Positions 46,360 through 57,610 of a DNA stretch of 64,000 nt are shown in pieces. The translations under genes and the position numbers were made by a program. The stretch covers positions 85,163,206-85,227,205 of the forward strand of contig JAYGXS010000002.1 of the NCBI GenBank assembly GCA_036362985.1. The letters are read 5' to 3'. Under the pieces are notes generated by a model. The model was not told the DNA's origin, searched no databases, and worked only from the letters and a program-made list of their open reading frames with translations. The stretch is from Ligula intestinalis. Taxonomy: Eukaryota > Platyhelminthes > Cestoda > Diphyllobothriidea > Diphyllobothriidae. How positions within the stretch are numbered: position 1 is the stretch's first letter; every line of letters begins with the position of its first letter.

Positions 46360-49300
46360 TTAGTCGGCCTTGAAGCCAAGTATGGTGGAAATTTTTTGCC
46401 GACTTATCCCGTGCTGATTCAGATAGCCGAGCTTCTCCGATAGGCTGCCGCCAACTTCAAAGAATCCGTCCGTGAAATAGCGCGTCTCTCCAAGGGCCTC
46501 ACGCTCCTTAATTTGGATTCGTTTCCACGTCAGAACTCGAATTCGTCGCCAGTATTCGTCCGCCTAAAACAAACAATGATCATCCCATATGCGTGAGGAT
46601 TTGAGAACCACATAGCTCGTCGTTTTCACCATCCCCTAAAGAAGCTGATGATGAAGGTACGAGGACATGGACGAAATTATTTTGGGACTGACATTTCGGA
46701 CACTCGCTAGGTTTTATTGTCAGAGTAACTAAGTGACTGTTTCTGTTTGCCGGGACTGTTTCAGTCTTGCCGCATACCTAGTATTATATCTGTGCTCCAC
46801 GCACGAATTTTGACCTACCTGTTCGAGCAGCAACTACTGATTATTCTGTCGGTCGACGAGGGGCAGGCCATCCAGTATGCTGACTTGCGACAGCCGCAAA
46901 GCGGCCAGAGGTCACACGAGCTCAACAGCGATCAAAATCGCGGTCAGTCAACAGCGAACAGGCAGGGGAAAGTTCATGCGTCCAGCAACGATATAATGCC
47001 AGGCATGCGGCAAGGCTAAAATAGTGCTGGAAAACAGGAACAACCACATAGTTACTCTGACGATGGAACCGAGCAACTATCCGAAACGCCAGTCTCAATA
47101 TAATTCGATCTATGTCCTCGTTCCTTCTTCTTCATCAGTTAGAGATCGGATGGGGCAACTGCCGTCCCTGTGAAGCTGAGGCTATATTTTACATTTATTA
47201 AACACCTTTTACTTTGGCTGTAAAGTTCCAGTAGGACAAAGATAACGAAATATGTGACTAGAGTGAGTAATTTGCTATTTACAGATAGCAAGTTGAATAG
47301 TAGGCAAGTAAGACAGCACATTAAAATCACGCAGACATCCGCGGTCTTCGGTTTAAAATCCCGAGATAAACGACCATTAACCCAACTCAGGCAGGTCAGG
47401 CTGCATAACCCTAAACTGATGTGAACAGAGTCCGAATTCGGGTCCTTGAGTGAGCTTTCCAAGTGAAAGGTTGTCGCACGTCAGTAAGCTCACTACGTTC
47501 TTCTGAAATTACTTTTCGCGGGCGATATAAAAATCTGCCTTTTCCTCCCATAAACGTATTATCACAGCAAGTTGATCAGCAAGCACGTCCGAACAAAAGT
47601 TATTTATTTTCGGCACTTGCTTAGTCCGTGCGACATGGGGTGCGTCTTCCAACACTTGGCTGGCGTAAACCCGGTTTCGCGGCACTTCTATCCCCTGACC
47701 GTTTGAAAAAAGAAACAGTAACTGTAGGCCATAATGACAGCAGCACAGGTACTAGTCAAAAGCCCAGATACGTTTGTCAATCAAGATAGCGGTGAGAAGT
47801 TGATTTAAGTAGAAGTCCCCCAGCATTCCCTGTGCAGTTTTATGATAGATACTTCAGTACTCAAATTGTAGCTTTTTTATTTTCCCCAGAAATTAATTTA
47901 TAACTTGAACCCACTGATGAGCCGCATCCCTCGCAGCGGTGTCAAGCAGTAGCAGCAGCAGAATTTCGACAAAATACGTGTCTCAGCCCTTTGGCTAGTA
48001 CCCGTGCGAGCATTATGGTTAATAATAACGTAAGATATACTACTCCTTGCCTGATGGGCTTCGGGTTCCATCAAATTTCGGCATGTGCTTTTGCCCATTG
48101 TTTGGAAGCTGGGGGGTCATCGGTCGAGTGTAACTGAGACTTGAGAATAGCCTCTGTAAACGGGATCGAGATATAACCGTTTAGGGTTCCTCGTGGGGTC
48201 TTCGAAAGGTCCTTATGTACTATAACCACCTACTTGCAAATTTTAACTAGGTTGAATTACCCACAAGCTTCCAGTTTTCTGCATGCTAGCCTTCAATCCA
48301 CCAGGGACCGGATGATGGCACTGAACTACAGAGGGCGCAACGGAAGCCAACTGCATACAAAAACCGCATAAGTCACTAAACTAAGCAAAAATGGTTATTC
48401 AAATTGACCAAGGGAATAATCACCTACTTACAAATTTTAAGTAGGTTCAATTCTACAGACTCAAAACTTTATCGTTCCTTAACCCTTTAGTTTAGTTGGG
48501 GTTAATGTTACTACCAGAAAATGTACCCCAATGACCTCGCCCGAGGTCAGGGCACACTCAACTAAACATTGAGGTACTCGCCGTTGGTCCGGTGGGAGGG
48601 AGTTATTATGATATTAAAGCTCACTTCAGTGTCCCCGCCCGAGGTTTGAGTACGCGACCTAACTTACCCTCGTAACTTTTTTTATTCAAAGAATAATTGC
48701 GATCTGATTAGTTTGCTAACATGCCCCAAGCGTCCTCTTACCTAAAAGCAGGAGCCCGTAAGACCGAGTGGCGCGCCTTGCACGCCCCCAGGCCGACCCA
48801 CGAGGTATTCCTACCAAATGACCCAACCGATGCGCGGGGGGCAGTAGAGAGGACATGTACCCCCGCTTCAAGCAGTAATCTTCAAAAGCGCATCTTAAAG
48901 CCTTCACGGGTGTTCCAGGAAACTAAGTATACGCAGACAGAAGTTGTTAACTGGCCCACGTACATACTGATGTATACCGCGATCAAAAATTCATCGCTAA
49001 GGCAATTAAAAAAGTGGAACTTTCAAAACTGGTGTATTAACCAGAAAGCAAACAGGGAAAGCTGGCGGACCCAGAGATGGATCGAACACCTCGCAGCTGT
49101 GTCAAGCAGCGGCAGGATACCGGCGAAACATGTGCCTAGGAATTTTAGCTATTACTTGGGTTGTTATTATGATAAGTTACATCTGTCCGTTGGCGGCAGG
49201 TGTAGATTACGCAGTGGCTGACGGGTTTTAGCCCAAATGTGGACTTACAATTTCGATCTTTGCCAATAAACCTTAAATAAACTGATGTATACCGCGAACA

Positions 49301-52300
49301 GAAATTAATTTCTAAGGAGGTCAAAAAAGTTGAACTTCCAAACCCGGTATATCGACCAGAAAGCAAACATAGAAAGCTGGCGCGCTTCCACTCACATTCC
49401 TTCCATCACCCTCGACTACAACAATACCCGGCCTGCCGGGCAGACAACAGCCCTGTAGGTGCAGTTCTCTGGCCCATTCGACGATGACCTTGCGTTTTTT
49501 GGGATTGCGAATGTGGTGACTCAGTATCCACAGGCGGATATCACCGTCGCCATTGGAGGCGGGGGCAGCCAGTTCGACTGGCGGTTCTGTTGGTGACTGC
49601 GAGATAGGGGTGGTGGTGGTGGTGACGTTGGAAAGGGCCGAACGCAGCCAATCAGCGGCTGCACAGATAACTGGCTCACCAGACGTGGACTCTTCAGCGA
49701 GCCAGGCGTAAAATTTGGAGGAGAGGCGGCGATCGTCTATCGCAACCGAGTTGGCAGGCTGTTCAATGCGTAGGACAATCAACGGTGGGAAGTCGACTGA
49801 GGGATATCCCACTGGTAGCGTCACTGACAACACAGCGCTCACGGGTGGCTAAGTAAAATGGCAGTATAGGAGAGTATGCAAAACCGTCGATCCATAAGCA
49901 AGGACAGAAAAACAGCTTCAAAAGCAACTGCATAACTGAAATGCAGAAAGCAGCAGAATATCAGGTGGAATCCTACTCTGGGTCCCAGAAATTGGTTAAA
50001 AAATCTAATTTTATCGCAACAAAATTCTACGTCACAAATAAACACAGAAACTAACTTACATTTATTACTGACACATAATTTATTCAGTGGGACAGATTTG
50101 AACATTTTTCACTTATTTTTACTTTACACTTTACTGAGTTTCTTGATATTCCTGAAAGGAAAAAATGCTGTTTAGGAGGTCAGCTACTTACCGTTCTGGT
50201 GTTAGATTAATATAGTTCGTGGCACCAAGTGCCGCGGACACCTACATTTTACATGCTCAAAAACTTTACGTTACCTTATTTTATTTGGTTTACTTAACTT
50301 ATTGACATTAAAGTTCAGTGTTCAGTTCATTATTTATTTAGGATTATTTTGTTAAGCAATTTTAACTTGCTTAACTTTACGTTTTTTAGTAAGTTGATTA
50401 TAATTTTAGTTTTTTTATTTTCTCAGTGCGGTTATTTACCAATAATTGCAAAATTGCGCATTTTAATTATGGCGCGTTTTTTGTTGACAAACATTCGATA
50501 ACTTAAATAATTATTCTTGTTATATCTATTCTTTAATTTTTAATTTATATTTCAATTCCTTTGCATACTGTACACTCTTTAGTACAGCTGGCACTGCATT
50601 ACAGAAGGATGGAGCTTCCGCGTGCTGATCTGGGACCCAAACTAGGATTCTACTGAATATCAAAACGATAACAAAACAACGAATGCAAGTTGGCCGGCTT
50701 TTCGGCTACCCTAACAAACTTGAGCGACCATAAAAGCTTGGTGCATGATGCAAGTCAAACGCGGATCGAATAAGCTATCACGGCACTAGAACGTCAAAGG
50801 GAGAAAGTGAAGGGTTAGTTTAGCTCTTATACTTGTAACGGCTGTGATCATGCCTGATCTAGCCGGCCTCAGTGATTTCACGGACGGTACGCCTCCACGC
50901 GTGAGGATTGGCGGCAGCGGATACGGAAAGCTCCACTCAGTCTCTTCGCTAACGATGGAGACCGAAGATAAAGGGCTCAAGAACTGCTTCCATGTCTTGA
51001 CGGACGGTGTCGAGCCAAGTCTTCAGTTGCCCCCACTCTTCGACGCCTCCGGATGGGCTGTGGTGCGGGGTCGATAGCAGCATAGCAAAGCTCTTAGGAC
51101 GGACGACGGAGAACTGCCCAAACCACCTCAATTGTGTTTCTTGAATGGCCTGAGATATGCTCGCGATACGATCGCAGCGAGGGCGGAATGTCTCATTCGA
51201 GATGAAGTCAGTATACTTAACACTTACACTGAACATGCTGGCGTTCTGCTGACTCTAAGTCTATTTGTGCAGGATGCGCTGCGTAGGATGTCAATCGCCG
51301 ACCTGCCGGTCAGCACTTTTCTCCCTCTCTCTCGCCACACACTCTTAAATATTGCCACTATTAAAATAGTATTAACAAAAGGTAAGTAGCATTGTTTTTG
51401 TAAATAAAACCTGTCTAAGGTTGACATAGTACTACTTTGTGTTCAGATTATCGGGGGAAACAAGGGACACACATAACTATTTAACCTCTTCTTGAAGAGC
51501 TGTTGAAACTTCGACCAACCAGAAGAAGACGAATTGCTTCCTCAGCAGAAATGACAGTGTGTAAGCCCAGGCCCTTTTTAGATACATTTCCTTTGGAGTC
51601 CACTTAAAGGGCCAGCGGTTTACGAGTCAACTTTGATCATTGGGCACCCAAAAACTCAGGAGAGCCGAAGTCAAGACAACGAGACAAAGGACTGAAGTCA
51701 CAGCCTCATGTCCTTTCGAACAATATCTGGAATAAGCGGGGTAGCACTAGAGGACAGATGACTGATCTAGTCTGACTGCAAGATTATAGGTGGCCTGTGT
51801 TACAGTTGCAACAAAACATCAGTAGATGCAAGTCTAGGTGAATTTGAATATTCCCGACAGACTGTGAGTCTATGAAGATGAAGATTCGATCGCCAGGACA
51901 ATACTTTTATTCGCCTGACGTTTCAACATCCCTCACGGATTCTTCGTCAGAGACATTAGTAGAAAATAGCAGTAGTCGAAACGGGTAAAACATGCACACG
52001 GAATCACCACGCGTGATGAAATTTCAGAAAGTCAAATTCCGCATGTCAGTAATCAAGCAGTCAACACGCAAGAGGGCAATTATCGTTAATTGTTGTTTTT
52101 TGTCATAAGTGTGCAGTAATGACTCTATCCTATAAATACTACAACCTTCTGTGCATTTGTTACCCGTTTCATGAAGAATCCATGACGGATGTTGGTTAGT
52201 AGCCCTTGTTGGATCAGGAGTCCCCGCCTGAATCCAAACTGGGTACAGTTGGGAGACGGAGAAATGCCGCGACCTCAGCCGGCTTGGGCCAAAGGTCCAC

Positions 52301-53333
52301 GGGGGTGAATTCGGTGTCTGGCCGGGAACTGCAGGCAAACAGATGTTGAGAGTCATGCAGAGAGACGCCGCAGTCGGGCAGCTGTCGTGTGTGGATGTGT
52401 TGGATCGGTGTTTGTACTAGCGAAGGCGCATGGACTAGCCCCTGTGTAGCTGCGCCAGGGTACAGCGATTGACCCCCGGGAGTTGTCGTTCAGGGGCCGC
52501 AATCGGAGGTGGATAGCCACCCAAAAGGAACGGGGGTGGTAGCTGAATTTTGCGTCCACAGTAGCTCTCTAGTGCAAATTCCGGAGGCCTATCATGATGG
52601 CAGAGCCATCAATGGGCAGATCCGAGAGACATGATGCCACAGCTTCCTTGTGGAGAGCTCTAAGAGACGGTCGAACACCGCGGCTAGGTTCGCGGCCTGG
52701 CAGCGGTGTTGATTTGGATGACCGGGTTGCGAACCGGTCCACCAAAACTGCTGACCTAGGAGTGCGTTGTGAGGGGCGAACAGCAGGACAGAGGCCTCTG
52801 CATGGAGAGGATCGATAGGCAACATCTTGTAGCAACCCGTGATTGAGCGGCAGGCGACGGATGTCAAAATGTCAGCCAAATAAAAGTGTTGTCACGCGAT
52901 CGAATGTTCTTCTTCTAAATTACTTCCTGGGACTCCTATGTTCGCTTGTATTATGAGTCCATACTTCAACTTGCAGATGGTCCAATTCTTTAAACAACTA
53001 CAGCCCAGGTCCAAGCCCCGAGATTTCCCGATTGGATGTCTGGGTACGGCTGGCTAACAACACAAAATAAGGCCAAAATGCTCCCGTGGCCCACTTTTTC
53101 GATTACATCTTTACATATAAAAAAACCTTAAAACACACGGTCCAAATTACCTCGGTATTTTTAATCTTCAGACTGAAATCGACGTCGCAGTCCTCTACCG
53201 GTAGGCCATCCGATGCGAGGCAGTCTAGCTGTTCTATGACATCTGGGCGCGAAAATGTCAACTCTTGATCCGTGAATATGGAACGGAGAAGGTTTATTTC
53301 GGCCAGTTTAGCTGCAATCTGAGACCCATCCAT
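46360..53333 (-). CDS. RWDD2: RWD domain-containing protein 2-type gene (279 aa, three exons)
   Basis: Exon 1 is 53333-53151 (ATG to phase-0 donor GTAATT), exon 2 is 49848-49396 (acceptor TTTTACTTAG, donor GTGAGT) and exon 3 is 46563-46360 (acceptor TTGTTTTAG, stop TAA). All junctions are phase 0, giving 61+151+67 residues. An RWD domain spans about residues 1-130: KLAEINLLRSIFTDQELTF, then the RWD-typical LPVGYPSVDFPPLIV. A C-terminal DUF1115-type part follows: DIRLWILSHHIRNPKKRKVI, EWARELHLQGCCLPGRPGIV, ADEYWRRIRVLTWKRIQIKE. This order and length match vertebrate RWDD2A/B; which paralogue cannot be decided. RWD domains mediate protein binding, and the specific role of RWDD2 is not established. 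Both introns (about 3.3 and 2.8 kb) hold mobile-element debris, including sense-oriented hammerhead motifs. Confidence 0.87.
46640..47130. mobile_element. Penelope-like remnant bounded by inverted hammerhead ends
   Basis: The left end (46684-46730) reads a decayed hammerhead on the minus strand (CTGACAA, GAAATGTC). The right end (47053-47094) reads one on the plus strand (CTGACGA, GAAACGCC, stem I ACT/AGT). GAA/TTC-type tracts flank both sides. The interior (46740-47040) resembles the C-terminal coding end of the 11 kb PLE, with no RT left. It lies in intron 2 of the RWDD2-type gene, 77 bases upstream of the exon 3 acceptor. Confidence 0.6.
48955..49385. repeat. Direct duplication of about 110 bases in RWDD2 intron 2
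   Basis: 48955-49066 and 49275-49385 share CTGATGTATACCGCGA, AAAAAAGT-GAACTT-CAAA and GACCAGAAAGCAAACA-type blocks, ending in GAAAGCTGGCG. The second unit finishes within ten bases of the exon 2 donor at 49390-49395. Confidence 0.6.
50138..50265. mobile_element. Fragment related to the 56.2-56.8 kb MITE
   Basis: TTACCGTTCTGG, a TAGATTA-TATAG block, the GGC-CCAAGTGCCGCGG hairpin-like block and ACATTTTACATGC follow the same order as 56478-56625. The ends are not defined. Confidence 0.5.
50790..51240 (-). mobile_element. RTE-like element, C-terminal fragment
   Basis: The minus frame carries RIASISQAIQETQLRWFGQF, GGVEEWGQLKTWLDTVRQDM and EAVLEPFIFGLHR, with SAAANPHAWRRTVREITEAG after a stop. 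This is the conserved LRWFGH...QLKTW.D..R.D end of RTE-like polyproteins. It lies in intron 1 of the RWDD2-type gene, in the gene's orientation. Confidence 0.7.
51870..52916. mobile_element. Penelope-like derivative with inverted termini
   Basis: The left terminus (51870-51960, minus) and the right terminus (52861-52916, plus) share AAACGTCAGGCGAATAAAAG-like sequence, then TATTGTC-GGCGATCGAAT and a TTC/TTCTTC tract, in inverted orientation. The interior contains open minus frames without a recognised RT or endonuclease. The unit sits in intron 1 of the RWDD2-type gene. Confidence 0.55.
51911..51955 (-). ncRNA. Hammerhead ribozyme motif, intact core, intronic
   Basis: The minus strand reads GTCT, CTGACGA, AGAATCC-GTGAG-GGATGTT, GAAACGTC, AGGC. 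Stem I is GUCU with AGGC (4 bp with one wobble). Stem II pairs at six of seven positions around a GUGAG loop. CUGANGA, GAAA and the cleavage triplet GUC are all present. Stem III is the minimal ACGU. It is in the sense orientation within intron 1 of the RWDD2-type gene. Confidence 0.68.
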
Positions 53334-53339
53334 TGAGAT

Positions 53340-53930
53340 GCTAGTTTGAAGATGAAGAAGGTTTGCAGCAGACGACAAATGCGACCATAGGCGCGTCCAC
53401 GGGCAGCTGTTCAGACAGTGGTGTGCACTCTTTATGCTGGAAGTAGTATGGGGGAAAAACAAGGAACATATAGTGGGTATGTTTGCTACTGAAGGCAAAT
53501 TAAGTAGAATACATGTCTTTTTATAGAGAACGCTCGCTCGGCAGAGGGTAACAGACTGCTTCGATTAAGGACAGCCCTCTCTGTCTCCCTCTCTCCTACC
53601 ACCAACACTATCCTTCGGTTTCCTAGATACAAGACTATAACATAGATAAAGTGGAGTCTCGGGTGATGAACAGCCTCATCTACAAACGTTTTAGGTAACG
53701 AGCGAGCCACTGGCAGAACTGGTTTGTTTCGATTGACGAGCTTCCGCTCAGGTAACGAGCTAACAGTGCGTGCGTGTGCTCTCTCTCTCATTTTCTTTCA
53801 TTCCTCTCTCTCTTCTTCGTCTGCTTCTTCTGCGCACCCACAATTACAAGTTTCACCAGCCCGTGTCTTTCTCACCTTCTTTTAGCCCCACACACGGACG
53901 CCAACCGGCAAGGGAGTATTCGGGTAGTCG
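53340..53930. other. Upstream flank of the RWDD2-type gene
   Basis: No distinct promoter element was identified with confidence. CT-rich tracts occur at 53578-53600 and 53770-53830. The exon 1 frame stays open upstream of the ATG to 53498, so an earlier start cannot be excluded. The chosen ATG fits the RWD domain start. Confidence 0.35.
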
Positions 53931-55860
53931 ATGATTGAATGGTTACCCCGTCTCAGAGGGGTGTTGGCCCGGACTTCGTACCTGGCTGCTCCCACCCTTC
54001 TACGATTCAACGTCTGTATGCATATACAATGCCAGACTTCAGCAAACCACGGTCCCTAAGGCCTGGTAGACGCTGGCACTTTCTCTCGGTTCTGATTCCC
54101 GCTGGGTTTCAGTCCGCACCTCAGGTGACCGATCAGCTAGGCGGTGGGGGAGAGAGTGAAGTCGACCTTACTATGATAAATATGAATGCGCTTGAATCGA
54201 TCACGGTGCGCTAAAAGCCGTGACTGGGAGGGTTCGCCAACTGACGGGATAACTCGGACCTCCTACGTTGCTGCTCTTCTAGTACGCACGTGTTTGTATG
54301 TGCGTATGCAAGGAGATGGAGGGCTGAGCGCCAGGTTGCAATGGCTCCTTCTTAATGTGGCCTGTATGGCGCTGCCGTGCACGCGAGAGCCTACCTAGCG
54401 AGGTATGCTGAGTCAAGTGTGCGCGTGCTGAGTGACTATCGCGCCAGCCACCTACACTCTCCCTCATCCCCGGCCTCATTGAATTTGTCTTTGCATCGGA
54501 AACGGAAGTGCGAGTGACGAGCGAGTGGGTAAATTCTCCGCAAGTCTGCTTTAAATCCTCTTTTCGTTCCCGGTAGTTTGTTGCGTTGCTTCAGCTTGCT
54601 GTAGCCTTCGTGCAGTCTGCCCAGCTTGCTTCAGTTTCTGCCTCGACTTGCTTCAGCGCTTGCTGCGGCTTGTTGGAGTTCGCGGCTGTCCATTGTCAAA
54701 ATCAACGGGAAAATTGTCGTGTGTGCTCGTGTCTGCCTGTTCTTCCGCTCTTTCTCGTCCTCTTCCCTTGCGCAAGCTACTCTACAATGCTCATGCTCCC
54801 TGTTTTCGTTCGCAGCACTAGTACCCCTATTGTCACTAATATTACTCGCACCATTACCAGCAGCCGCAATTATACTAGTCACACCTCCAGCTTAGTCTTT
54901 TAGCACCAACGAAAGCCTTATCACTCCCTGAAGATCCTTCGCTGAAAGGTAAGCTGAGTTCTCGTTCTTTCGTTTCGTTTTCTTTCGTATTTCCTTTCTC
55001 ACTTCTTGTTCGTTCTTTTTTTTATCTCTCTTTTCCTCCCTTGCACAACCTGCTATACCATGCTCATCTCCGATCTGTTTTCTCGTTCAGCACTGCGACC
55101 ATCCCACCTCAGGCGACGGATCATCTAGGCGGTGGTGGGGGGGGGGGAGAATGAGGTCGACCCTCAGCGCATTTTTTACTCACTATAACCAGTCTGACAC
55201 TTTTGAAGATATCGCGTTGCGCTCAAAGCCCTGGTCTGGAGGGTTGCCAATCGACGGGATAACTTAGATACCGCAGTCAGCCCAGTGTGTGTATGTGTGT
55301 GTGCTCTTGTTCTGTTCTGCGTTGCTCCCGCATGCTGTCGCTTTCGTGTTGCTTGCCCAGCTTGCCTCTGTGTATGCTGCGGCTTGCTTCAGCGTTTGCT
55401 GCGGCCTGTTGGATCGATGGGGGAACTGTCGTCGTGTCTTGTTCTGTAGAGTGGTTACTGCGGGCTGAGGGTCAGGCTGCAATGGCTCCTTCTTCATGTA
55501 GCCAGTATGACGCTCCCTGTCGGGAGCCTACCTAACGAGACGGGCTGTTAGTACGCGTGCTGAGTTTTGGTCGCGCCAGCCGCCTGCGCCTTACCTCATC
55601 TCCGGCCTTCTTGACTCTGTCTTGACAACGGGGTCCGGGTGTGGGCGGTCAGAGAATGTGGTACATTCTCCGCGCGTCTGCCTCGCTGTTTACCTTGTGG
55701 AAGTTACCGTGTTGCTTCAATTCATTGAAGCTCGTAGTGGATATCGTCGAAATTGACGGTCGAACTGTCGTCCGCCGTTTAGTGGATCCTCGGTCGCCTG
55801 CAGTCAATCAGTGAACTGATGCAGTTTTCTTGGTTGGCTGTTGCGTTTCGCAAGAGAGTG
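53930..55860. repeat. Two diverged GC-rich direct repeats of about 1 kb
   Basis: Blocks recur in the same order about 1 kb apart. ACCTCAGGTGACCGATCAGC (54118) is echoed by ACCTCAGGCGACGGATCATC (55108). GGAGGGTT-GCCAA-TGACGGGATAACT, GGTTGCAATGGCTCCTTCTT and GAGCCTACCTA-CGAG also recur, as do the GCTTGCTTCAGCG and TGCTGCGGC-TGTTGGA words at 54645 and 55384. No coding motif was recognised. Confidence 0.6.
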
Positions 55861-56109
55861 TTCCACATGAGGAGCCAGTGCCGGAACGGATTAAAATCGT
55901 CAACCAAGGTTCGACTGTACACCCTCGTCAGTGGCGACTACTGGCCGACCTACTTGCCAGGAGGCCTGATAACCCTGACGTCATAACAAAGGCGTGGCCT
56001 TTGTCAGGACCTGGACTTACCATGCCGTCTGCAGATCGAATCACGGGCGGTCTCGAGGCAAAGAGGACCAATGAGGCTGAACAGAGATGCACTGCACGTA
56101 CAGATTGAA

Positions 56110-57610
56110 CACAGACGCGATCACACTAGCCAAATGAGAACACCAAAAGTTGATATCCTTTCGCTAATCAACATTGAGTAAGATTGTACTACTGATTATC
56201 CTGTGGGCTATTCTGAAGTCATTTCGGTCATAATAGAATGCCGGGCAACAGTAGCTTATGTAGCCCCACTCATTATTCCCGACAACCTGCATGTTTTCCT
56301 ACGAAAACGGTGGTTATGGGCTGGAAATTAGGACACACAGTAGAGTATACTTTAATAAATGCTATATGCATTTTATTTTACTGTATTTAAAAGTGTTGTT
56401 GATTTATATCTGCCAATTTTCCTTATCTGTATTATTATTTAACTTATTGCGGAAAAACCCGATTATCAAATTGCAGGTTTCTTGAATTTCCCGAAAAATT
56501 GAAATGGTGGTTAGGAAGCTGTCTACTTCATCATATCTGAGGTCCAACTTACCGTTCTGGAGCTAGATTAGTATAGCCCGCGGCGCGAAGCGCCGCACAC
56601 ACCTTCAATTTACATGCGGAACAACTTACTCCCAGCGGCCGCGGGAAACAACTTCGACTGCATTTTTTTTCACTTTACACTTACTACTAAAAATGTCTTT
56701 CTCTTCCTATCCTATTTCCCCAGTCCACAAAACTCTAAATTCACGGTTTTTCTAGGACAGAATGCTGGGAGTAGACGTATATGAGTGGGCTACGTAAGCT
56801 ACTTTTGCCGAATGCCGACCTTTTAACGAGCTTCTTTTTGACCACTAACAAAACGTATGTACTGTAAAAAGTGGCTACTGATGTAGTATTCATTTTTATA
56901 ATTGATTTTGACTGCGTTTGTAAATTTCAGTATATTTTGTGGAAATCATACAGAAAAAAATATTCCTTGTACTCGTTTGGTAGGATAATACGCCTTCTTT
57001 AAATGCTACACTTAAAGGAAGGCTATCTTTCGTTTTAAAAAAGTTTCTAATTGTGAGCTTTCAACGATTGTGAGGTGTTCATTCATGAAATACCGAACCT
57101 GACAATTTATTAATGCTGTCTATAATGTATGCAGCATGTTCCACATCTGTTGCAATATTTTGTGAGAACCAGGTGACCTCTTCCTCAAACCGTAGGCGAA
57201 AACGTTTTTTTCCTTAAAGAGGATGTACACAGCGTGTAGTTTGTGAACCTTGAATTCAAGTGTAACAGTCAGTAGGTTTCAAAAGTATTCGGCAATTTAT
57301 AAACGTTTTAAAACCGAAAGATAGCCTTCCTTTAAGTATAGCATTTAAAGAAGGCGTAATTCCCTACCTAACGAGTACAAGGAATAATTTTTTCGTGTAT
57401 GATTTCCATAAAATATACTGGAATTTACAAAGGCAGTTAAAATCAATGATAAAAATGCATGCTACATGAGAAGCCACTGTTTACAGTACATACGTTTTGT
57501 TAGTGGTCAAAAAGAAGCTCTTTAAAAAAGCCGGCATCCTATCGTGACCGGAATGACTTCAGAATAGCCTACAGGATAATCAGTATTACAACCTTACTCA
57601 ATGTCGACAG
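56110..57610. mobile_element. Foldback-type element, copy 2, split by a MITE
   Basis: The left arm (56145-56243, resuming at 56818-57060) is the inverted counterpart of 57300-57605. Both arms match the element at 44.1-45.0 kb, for example GACCACTAACAAAACGTATG and TGACTGC-TT-ATAAA-TTCA. The two halves of the left arm are separated by the insertion at 56244-56809. Confidence 0.7.
56244..56809. mobile_element. Non-autonomous DNA transposon (MITE), 566 bp, 8-bp target duplication
   Basis: Terminal inverted repeats GGCAACAGTAGCTTATGTAG (left) and GGCAAAAGTAGCTTACGTAG (right, reverse complement) extend for about 30 bases. The flanking direct repeat GAATGCCG occurs at 56236-56243 and 56810-56817. 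The interrupted foldback arm reads through GAATGCCG as a single copy in its partner arm, confirming insertion. An 8-bp duplication fits hAT, Merlin or P-type elements; the superfamily cannot be settled. The interior has a GCGGCGCGAAGCGCCGC hairpin and no transposase. Confidence 0.85.
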
